Source of the DNA: Enterococcus lacertideformus
GTDB taxonomy: Bacteria > Bacillota > Bacilli > Lactobacillales > Enterococcaceae
Reading direction: 5' to 3'
DNA: 19,097 nt
NCBI GenBank assembly: GCA_015680865.1
Contig: JADAKE010000019.1
Location: forward strand, 1-19,097
The notes beneath the pieces were generated by a model that was not told where the DNA came from, ran no database searches, and saw only the letters and a list, made by a program, of their open reading frames with translations. Positions 1 through 5,845 of this stretch are shown in pieces; position 1 is the stretch's first letter; each line of letters opens with the position of its first letter. Both the position numbers and the translations under genes were made by a program.

Positions 1-60
1 TTCTTCTATTGCATGTTTTGACATTACTTTAGCTATTTAAAATATGGCATGCAATTCTAG

Positions 61-300
61 TATTTACTGAATGAATATGGCTACGGTGACTGCAAATCTG
101 AAAGAGAATTTTTTATTGAAGAACTCTCAAATCTTGGATAGGATAGCTATTTAGAACTAGTTATTGACTATTCAACTCCCTATGACACAGCCAAGTTTAT
201 GGTGCGATAGAGAGTTGTTAGTACTATGCTGAGAAATTTTAGACCTATAAGGAATCTTTGCTTTTGTCCCATGCTCAATAATTCTAAGATTTCTCTTTAC
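61..300 (+). pseudogene. Decayed open frame of unknown identity
   Basis: Read from position 61, one frame stays codon-like for about 80 codons and is broken only by TAG at 139-141 and TAG at 208-210. Stretches such as SEREFFIEELSNLG and ELVIDYSTPYDTAKF look like real protein rather than random AT-rich translation. I see no start codon with a ribosome binding site and I do not recognise the family. The rest of 1-500 holds a short repeat copy (251-276) and AT-rich DNA that probably includes the promoter of the next gene. This could be the tail of a gene that begins left of the window, or chance coding-like sequence. Confidence 0.2.
251..276 (-). repeat. Copy of dispersed GGGACAAAAG repeat
   Basis: Read on the minus strand, these 26 bases match 17836-17861 at all but two positions (GAG-C/T-ATGGGACAAAAG-C/T-AAAGATTCC). 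Related half-sites occur at 12574 and, more distantly, 1305. Enterococcal chromosomes carry many small palindromic elements of this kind between genes, often acting as bidirectional terminators. Here only one arm is evident, so it may be a remnant. Confidence 0.55.
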
Positions 301-464
301 CAACATTATTTGACAAAGAGTCGGAACACTTCATAATAATAAAATCTTTCTCACTATCACTTTATATTAGTCATAATGACTGCTTTTTCATCCCATATAG
401 ATAAAAAATATTGGAAGGTTATTAACATAGAATGATTTTTTTTATAATTTTTATATTGTTGTAA

Positions 465-515
465 TACGGTACAAAAAGAATTTATTTAATTATTTAAAAG
501 TATACTAAATACCGT
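465..515 (+). promoter_or_regulatory. Possible promoter region of the LPMO gene
   Basis: A TATACT -10-like hexamer lies at 501-506, 55 bases before the start codon. No good -35 is visible at the right distance. The hexamer is flanked by TACGGT (465-470) and TACCGT-like sequence (510-515), which are inverted relative to each other and could form an operator around the promoter. I looked for a catabolite-response element and found no good match. The call is weak. Confidence 0.3.
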
Positions 516-561
516 GATAGAAAGTATTTTCACAAATTTAAGATTTATTTGGAGGAAAAAA

Positions 562-1203
562 ATGAAAAAAAGTATGTTATTAGGATTAGGATTGATTTTG
601 GCTACAACTGGTTTAACCACATTGTCATCAGTAAATGTTTTTGCTCATGGTTATGTACAATCTCCGATTAGTCGTGCTTATCAAGGTAATATTGACAAGG
701 GCAAAGATTATGATGGAGCTATCGCAAAATATGGTATTGCCGCTAATGAACCACAATCATTAGAAGCACCTAAAGGATTCCCAAAAACAGGTCCTGCTGA
801 TGGAAAAATCGCTTCAGCAAATGGAGCTAAAGGATTTGAACTAGATCAACAAACAGCTACATTCTGGAAAAAACAAGATATTACTGCTGGACCAACCAAT
901 TTCACATGGAATTATACACAAAGTCACCCAACTGCGAAATGGCATTATTATATCACCAAAAATGGCTGGGATCAAAACAAACCGCTGACACGCAGTGAAC
1001 TTCAATTAATTGGTGAAGTAAACGGTAATGGTGAAGACGCTAAGGAAACACCAACTCAAACAATCAATATCCCAAGTGATCATATCGGTTATCATGTCAT
1101 TTTAGCTGTTTGGGATATCGCTAATACTCCTAATGCTTTTTATAATGTGATTGATGCCAATATCCAGCCACGAACTGCTTTAACTGATTTAACAAGTAAA
1201 TAA
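562..1203 (+). CDS. Lytic polysaccharide monooxygenase, AA10 (chitin-binding protein)
   Basis: Secreted copper enzyme that oxidatively cleaves chitin-like polysaccharides. The ATG at 562 is chosen because GGAGG lies just upstream; the frame is open further left but those codons lack a ribosome binding site and precede the signal peptide. From this start the protein is 213 residues. Residues 1-28 form a signal peptide ending in VFA, so the mature protein begins with His29 (HGYV), as the copper histidine brace requires. The second brace histidine is probably His122 in SHPTAKWHYYIT, and the axial Phe is about residue 193 in NAFYNVID. No cysteine is seen in the mature part. It is a single catalytic domain without carbohydrate-binding modules, similar in size to the E. 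faecalis enzyme EfCBM33A. No chitinase gene is visible beside it in this window. The substrate is inferred from the family. Confidence 0.93.
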   Translation: MKKSMLLGLGLILATTGLTTLSSVNVFAHGYVQSPISRAYQGNIDKGKDYDGAIAKYGIAANEPQSLEAPKGFPKTGPADGKIASANGAKGFELDQQTATFWKKQDITAGPTNFTWNYTQSHPTAKWHYYITKNGWDQNKPLTRSELQLIGEVNGNGEDAKETPTQTINIPSDHIGYHVILAVWDIANTPNAFYNVIDANIQPRTALTDLTSK

Positions 1204-1304
1204 GACGGGCTGTTTTTATTAACCAATGCTACTAGTCATATTCGCCATAAATCTAAAAAATCATTGACATAAATAAGGTTGTAAAAAGTAAGAACTAAAG
1301 CAAG

Positions 1305-1350
1305 CTAGAGGCTGAAACAAACACTTGTGAGTGTTTGTTTCAGCCTCTAG
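1305..1350. terminator. Perfect 21-bp palindrome, likely bidirectional terminator/repeat
   Basis: Arms 1305-1325 and 1330-1350 are perfect reverse complements around a 4-base loop (TGTG). It sits between the convergent LPMO gene (ends 1203) and the SIS gene (ends 1384), the expected place for a bidirectional terminator. The T-tracts on either side are poor. The core GAGGCTGAAACAAA is related to the GAGGCTGGGACA element at 12574, so this is probably a member of the dispersed repeat family put to use as a terminator. Confidence 0.75.
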
Positions 1351-1383
1351 TTCTTGCAATTAGAATATTTTTGTTCCGTTTTT

Positions 1384-2385
1384 TTAATAGTCAAATTGTC
1401 GGTAATATCTTCTGATTTCTAATGGATGACAATTCAATCGTTCAATATGGGCATCGATTCGTTGAGTCACAGCATGCATTAATAAGTAAGAAATCACTCG
1501 ACCACGATATTTCTCATCAATTCCTTCAATTGGGTAATCCTTGGTATCAATGAGTGTGTAGTTCGCACAAATTTTAGGTAATAGGTTAGCAACTCTTTCT
1601 GACAACACTCGTTGCTCATCTTCTCCTAAAAATAGCGTCACTGGTGTCGTCTCTTCAATGACTTCTAGCGTCCCATGTAAAAATTCTGCTGCGTGAATCG
1701 ACTTAGAAGGTAGCCAGCTTTGCTCTTCCCAATAACACATTGCATAGGAATAAACAGCTCCCCATTGGTTCCCTGCTCCAATAAAGTAGTGCATCGCATA
1801 ACGACGATGTTTTTCAGCAAATGCTAAACCAAAAGCATCAGCTTTCTTTTCTGCTTCCACTAATCCAGTTGCTAAATAGTCTTCCAATTGTTGATAGTAC
1901 ATTTCGTAATCTTCAAATTACCCATTGTTGTACATTAATCGATCTGCTACCATAAAGAATTTGATTTGTTCTGTTCCTGGAGAAGGATACGTAATTGTAT
2001 GATCGCATAGTTGTGCTAATGGGCTGTCTTTGGTATCAATAAAGCCAATCAACGTTGCTCCAACTGTTTTAATGGCTTTAACTGCTTGAACGACTTCTTG
2101 AGTAGTACCTGTTACAGAAGAAAGAACAACAATTGATTTCTCCGTTAATCGTTTATTACCTGTCGTATAGTATTCAGCTGCATGTTGAACATAAACAGGT
2201 AAATTACTTTTTCCATTCATGTAAGTGACCGCTTGCATCGCTGAAGCATAAGTCCCACCAATTCCCAAATAATAGACTGCATCAAATTTTCCATCAATAC
2301 CATCAATAATTCGTTCTACTTGTGGGCGTAAAGCTAGCGCTCCATTGATATCGTTGATTTGTTTTTGTTCGTTGAATTTTAACAT
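1384..2385 (-). pseudogene. gfrF: SIS-domain fructosamine-6-phosphate deglycase, internal TAA
   Basis: Double SIS-domain sugar-phosphate enzyme of the FrlB/GfrF type, expected to split a phosphorylated Amadori compound (fructoselysine-6-P or glucoselysine-6-P) into hexose-6-P and lysine in the cytoplasm. The ATG at 2385 follows AGAGGTGG. A frame can be extended to a GTG at 2394, but that GTG lies inside the ribosome binding site. SIS-1 shows GIGGTYASAMQA and SSVTGTTQEV; SIS-2 shows GAGNQWGAVYS and the catalytic-loop-like AAEFLHG. An ochre stop at 1918-1920 interrupts the gene after RLMYNNG. The same frame resumes at once with FEDYEMYYQQLEDY and runs to the normal end, so this is one nonsense mutation, not a frameshift. 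It leaves 332 sense codons, the expected family length. It is the last gene of the operon, 12 bases after the preceding stop. The E versus F name follows the Salmonella gfr operon by analogy and could be swapped. Confidence 0.85.
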
Positions 2386-2397
2386 ATTATCCACCTC

Positions 2398-3447
2398 TTA
2401 AATTTTACTTTTTAATACTGTATCAAAATCATCAAAAATTCTTTTACCTAAATCGATTCCTTTTGCCGTTGCAATTTTATATGCTAGAACTTGAAGCGGG
2501 ACAACCAACGCTAAGCCTGATAAAAGTTCATCACAAGCTAAATCAAGACTTAATTAATTTTCTTTGCTTTCTCCTTCTGTAGTTATTGTAAGTATCTGAC
2601 CAACATACTTGCCCATATATTGCGCCAATTGTTGCGAACGTAGCTGATTTTTACTATTGGCTTCCAAGAAAAACAAAATATGCGTAGTATTTGCTTCTAG
2701 ATAAGGACCATGCATATATGCTTCTAACTCAAACCCTTGAGAAGGGACACGTACGGTTTCTGTAAATTTTGTTTCAAACTCTTTAGCAGTCCCCCAATTT
2801 GCTCCATAGCCAATTGCAATAAAGCGCGGTGCCACCCGAAAAAGCGCTTGATTTTTTTCAAAAAAACTTTCGGTTTGCTCAATAATTGAAGGAATCTGTT
2901 TGATGATAGTTTTTAATTGAAGCATTTTTTCATCTTTTTGCAATTTAGTAAGCTGTCCCTTACTGATTCCTATTGATAGTCCTAATAAAAGTAAATGTAA
3001 GACTGTGGCAGAATAACCTTTTGTGACAAACCCGACTTTTTCGATCCCTATATTCAAGTCCATCACTTGGTCTACTTCATTTGCGATCGGGCTTTCTTTG
3101 TCACTGGTAAGAGCAATCGTATGTTTATTCATTGCACGGATTTTCCTAACAGCATCCACTGTTGACGTACTTTTTCCACTTTGTGAAACCGCAAGGACTG
3201 TATCGATATCTTCTGACAAGTTACCATAGTGATTAAAATGATAAGGTTCTTGAATATCTACAGTAACCTCGCCATAACTTTCCAACGCTGGTTTAGCTGA
3301 CAGACACGCATTATAAGAAGAACCTGTCGCAAGTATCAAAAGATGTTTCATTTTTTTATAAGAATTATCAATCAGTCCATCGGCCTTTTCAACAATTGCT
3401 CGTAAAACTGCTGTTTCTTCATGAATATAATCCAACATTGTGACCAT
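2398..3447 (-). pseudogene. gfrE: SIS-domain deglycase (second), internal TAA near the C-terminus
   Basis: Second double-SIS protein of the operon, GfrE/GlmS-isomerase-like, expected to act on a phosphorylated fructosamine. The start ATG at 3447 follows GAGGAAATGAT. SIS-1 shows ILATGSSYNACL and VSQSGKSTSTVDA; SIS-2 shows IGYGANWGTAKEFE followed by FELEAYMHGPY, the position of the catalytic glutamate region in this fold. A TAA at 2554-2556 ends translation after GESKEN. The same frame then continues with LSLDLACDELLSG and further conserved-looking helix sequence to a natural TAA at 2398-2400, just before the next ribosome binding site. The truncated product lacks about 51 C-terminal residues, which in SIS enzymes form the closing helices. 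The full length would be about 349 codons. Substrate assignment between this and the neighbouring deglycase is inference. Confidence 0.85.
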
Positions 3448-3462
3448 ATCATTTCCTCTTTT

Positions 3463-4284
3463 CTAAAAAATTCCGATCCATGAACCAATGATTCAAAAAA
3501 CTGCTAAACCGATCAAAATCATTAATGGCTTTACTTCTTTTTTCAGTAAATAAAAGACTGCACCAAACGCACCTAAACATAAGATATTTGGGACAATGTC
3601 ATCGAAAATACTTTGGATCGTTACTGCGTTTTTACCTGACCCTATTTTTAAAGGAATATTGATATTAATCATTGTAGTAGTCATCCCACCGACTACCATC
3701 AGACCAATGATTGATGCTCCTAAAGTCAAGCTTTCCATCATACCATTTTCTTGGATTTTTTTTAAAAATCCTGTACCTAAACAGTATCCCCAATTCGTAG
3801 CTAGATAACGGAACAAAACATGCGGAATATTAAAAATCAAAATAAAGAGAATGGGGCCTAAAATATTACCTTGCATTGCTAGAGAAGTACCTACTCCAGT
3901 CGCTATCAAACGTAAGGTTCCCCAGAAAAACGAATCCCCAATCCCAGCTAATGGACCCATCAAGGAGGTCTTGATACTATCAATTGCTGTCACATCAAAT
4001 TCTGGATCGTTTTTATTTTCTTCTTCCATTGCTGCATTGATCCCTAAGATTAAGGTAACGATATGAGGTGTGGTATTAAAAAACTCTAAATGACGTTTGA
4101 GGGCCGAAGCCATCTCTTCTTTAGTATGATAAAGCTTTTTTAAAATAGGAATAATCGCATAGACATACGCCATATTCATTTGTCTTTCATAGTTCCAAGA
4201 AAATTCCATTTGAAAAGATCGCCAAAAGAAATGATTTAACTCTTTTTTTGTGATTCGGTGTTCTTCTTGACTAGAAGTCTTCAT
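3463..4284 (-). pseudogene. gfrD: PTS mannose-family EIID, premature TGA near the C-terminus
   Basis: EIID membrane subunit of a mannose-family phosphotransferase permease, paired with EIIC to import the sugar-amine. The ATG at 4284 has GGGAGG upstream and overlaps the EIIC stop by 14 bases, typical of translational coupling. Family marks include the N-terminal FFWRSFQMEFSWNYERQ, the GPLAGIGDSFFWGT loop and TTTMININIP. Translation stops at TGA 3493-3495 after LIGLAVF. The frame continues with IIGSWIGIF to a TAG at 3463-3465, matching the usual glycine-rich hydrophobic end of EIID proteins, and the next gene's ribosome binding site follows directly. So the TGA most likely replaced a glycine codon (GGA). 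Loss of only nine residues plus the stop residue may still allow function; that cannot be judged from sequence. Confidence 0.8.
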
Positions 4285-5050
4285 CCTCTTCTACCTCCCC
4301 TGCTGAAGTTTGTACGGCTACTTGTCGTACATTCATGATGTTAACAACGACGACTGCTAAAATCGCACCAAATATGGCAATTCCTGTTACTGGAATCTCT
4401 AAGTATGAGGAAAGTGCAAACCCTAAAAAGAAATAAGGTGCTACTTTTTTATTGATCAACAAGCGAGCCAGCATCGCAAATCCAAGTGCTGGAATCAACC
4501 CTGTTGCAACAGTTAAGCCATTTTGGACAAAATCTGGTATTTTTGCTAAAAGATCTCCAATTGTCTGGCTACCAACCAGATAAGAAATCATTACTACCAA
4601 TCCCAACATAAGCGATAGACCAAACCCAGCCATTAAATGCATACGCTCAACGCCCTTATAATTTCCTTCTTCAGCATAGACATCTGCCTTGTGATTCATG
4701 ATCGGAATCAATAATCCCAAATAAATATTTTTCAATATCAGTGTCAAAGTCGCAATCGGCAACCCTAAAAGCAAAGCTGTTTCAGTTCCCGCTCCTGCAG
4801 TAATGGCAAATGCCGTTCCTAAAATCCCTCCTGTCACCACATCTGGTGGAATAGAAGCACCAACTGAAAATGAGCCAATAAACGCTAGCTCCAATGTTGC
4901 ACCCATAATAATTCCAGTTTTGATATCCCCCAAAACGATACCGGTAAATAATCCCGTCACAATTGGACGAGAAAGCAGAGAAGTTCCTAATGCGTATTCT
5001 GATTGTGCAATAAAGGCAACTAGACCTAAAAGAACTGCTTGTAGGATCAT
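4271..5050 (-). CDS. gfrC: PTS mannose-family EIIC
   Basis: Membrane channel subunit of the mannose-family PTS, 259 residues and apparently complete. The ATG at 5050 is preceded by AAGGAAGG. The sequence is hydrophobic almost throughout, with the family signatures RPIVTGLFTGIVLGD, IMGATLELAFIG and PPDVVTGGILGTAFAI, and it ends in an acidic tail (VEEDEDF). It lies 17 bases after the EIIA-type gene and overlaps EIID by 14 bases. It is the only PTS structural gene in this operon that shows no lesion. The specificity for fructoselysine/glucoselysine is inferred from the two deglycases downstream and the GfrR-type activator, not from the EIIC sequence. Confidence 0.9.
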   Translation of the reverse strand: MILQAVLLGLVAFIAQSEYALGTSLLSRPIVTGLFTGIVLGDIKTGIIMGATLELAFIGSFSVGASIPPDVVTGGILGTAFAITAGAGTETALLLGLPIATLTLILKNIYLGLLIPIMNHKADVYAEEGNYKGVERMHLMAGFGLSLMLGLVVMISYLVGSQTIGDLLAKIPDFVQNGLTVATGLIPALGFAMLARLLINKKVAPYFFLGFALSSYLEIPVTGIAIFGAILAVVVVNIMNVRQVAVQTSAGEVEEDEDF

Positions 5051-5067
5051 AATCTAACCTTCCTTTC

Positions 5068-5769
5068 TCATAAAACTTCCTTCACATTTACTTTTTTATC
5101 CGCTGGAACTTGTCGTATCTCTACTTCTATGTTTTTTGCTAACAATTGTTTTAAGCGCTCTTCTTCTTCAGGTAAAACATTCACTGCTTTTCCTAAACTT
5201 CGTGTCCCCTCTTTGGCCTTGATACCTCCTAAATTGATTTGTTTGATTTGAGGACAAGCTTCAGCTAATTGTTGAGCATCTTTGATTGACTCCACTACAA
5301 TAAATAATTTATATTTATCTGTTACGCCGCTTTGTAAAGCAACAATCGAATCAGCGATTGACTTAATGACTAATTTCACTCCCTGAGGCTTTGCTAATTT
5401 AATCGTTGTTTTTGAATCATCTAACACACTATGGATCAATTCCACTACTGAATCAGCCGATTCGAATTTTGTTACGATTTCAATCAATAAAGGTAAATTC
5501 AATCCAGCAATCAAATAAATATTGGGTTGATCAATGTATTGTAAAAATTCATTATTCACACTGCCTCCAAACAAATCTGTCATGATAATCAATTCTTGTC
5601 CTTGGTACTCTGCGATCAATTGCTTTACTGATTTTGCTAGATCAAATGTTTCAGTCACGTAGCAATCCAATGCCAGAATTGAATGGTTTGCCCCAACGAT
5701 CAATTCCAAGGAATCTAAAATCCCAGAAGCAAAATGACCATGGGAGGCTAGAATGATTTTTCTTTCCAT
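5068..5769 (-). CDS. gfrA: PTS mannose-family EIIA joined to a truncated EIIB lacking its active histidine
   Basis: Cytoplasmic phosphocarrier protein of 233 residues. Residues 1 to about 125 are a mannose-type EIIA domain, with His10 in LASHGHFASG as the phosphorylation site and a typical MTDLFGGSVNN segment. From about residue 128 the sequence aligns by eye with the second half of EIIB: PQGVKLVIKS, then FIVVES, INLGGIKAKEGTRSLGKAV and the C-terminal EIRQVPADKKVNVKEVL. The first roughly 50-60 residues of EIIB are missing, including the RIDDRLIHGQV-type motif whose histidine passes phosphate to the sugar. No such motif exists in any part of this protein. The reading frame is intact, so this looks like an in-frame deletion that fused or shortened EIIA and EIIB. 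No other EIIB gene is in the operon. The ribosome binding site GAGGTGG precedes the ATG at 5769. The gfrA/gfrB naming is by analogy. Confidence 0.85.
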   Translation of the reverse strand: MERKIILASHGHFASGILDSLELIVGANHSILALDCYVTETFDLAKSVKQLIAEYQGQELIIMTDLFGGSVNNEFLQYIDQPNIYLIAGLNLPLLIEIVTKFESADSVVELIHSVLDDSKTTIKLAKPQGVKLVIKSIADSIVALQSGVTDKYKLFIVVESIKDAQQLAEACPQIKQINLGGIKAKEGTRSLGKAVNVLPEEEERLKQLLAKNIEVEIRQVPADKKVNVKEVL

Positions 5770-5802
5770 ATTTCCACCTCTTTCTTACGCTCACTATAAA
5801 TA

Positions 5803-5841
5803 AAGCAAGATACGTGCCAACATAGTGGCTGCATCTTGCTT
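5803..5841 (-). terminator. Imperfect hairpin after the activator gene, containing the sigma-54 promoter
   Basis: AAGCAAGAT (5803-5811) and ATCTTGCTT (5833-5841) are perfect 9-bp arms, and weaker complementarity (GCCA with TGGC) extends inward to a short loop. It begins five bases beyond the stop codon of the activator gene. Read on the minus strand, its second arm is followed by CTTTATTTA, a weak U-tract. It could terminate activator transcription, be an operator, or both. The sigma-54 elements occupy its downstream half. Confidence 0.5.
5804..5819 (-). promoter_or_regulatory. Sigma-54 (-24/-12) promoter of the PTS/deglycase operon
   Basis: Read on the minus strand the sequence is TGGCACG-N4-TTGCT, a full match to the RpoN consensus with GG at 5818-5817 and GC at 5806-5805. 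The predicted start is near 5793, leaving a leader of about 25 bases with the ribosome binding site before the ATG at 5769. The adjacent sigma-54 activator gene supports the call. Confidence 0.92.
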
Positions 5842-5845
5842 AGTG

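Noticed and set aside
461..476. Catabolite-response element near the LPMO promoter
   Set aside because: TTGTAATACGGTACAA is partly symmetric, but the central CG is displaced relative to the cre consensus.
3023..5057. Several plus-strand frames of 60-85 codons antisense to the PTS genes
   Set aside because: They are shadows of highly hydrophobic minus-strand genes and lack ribosome sites.
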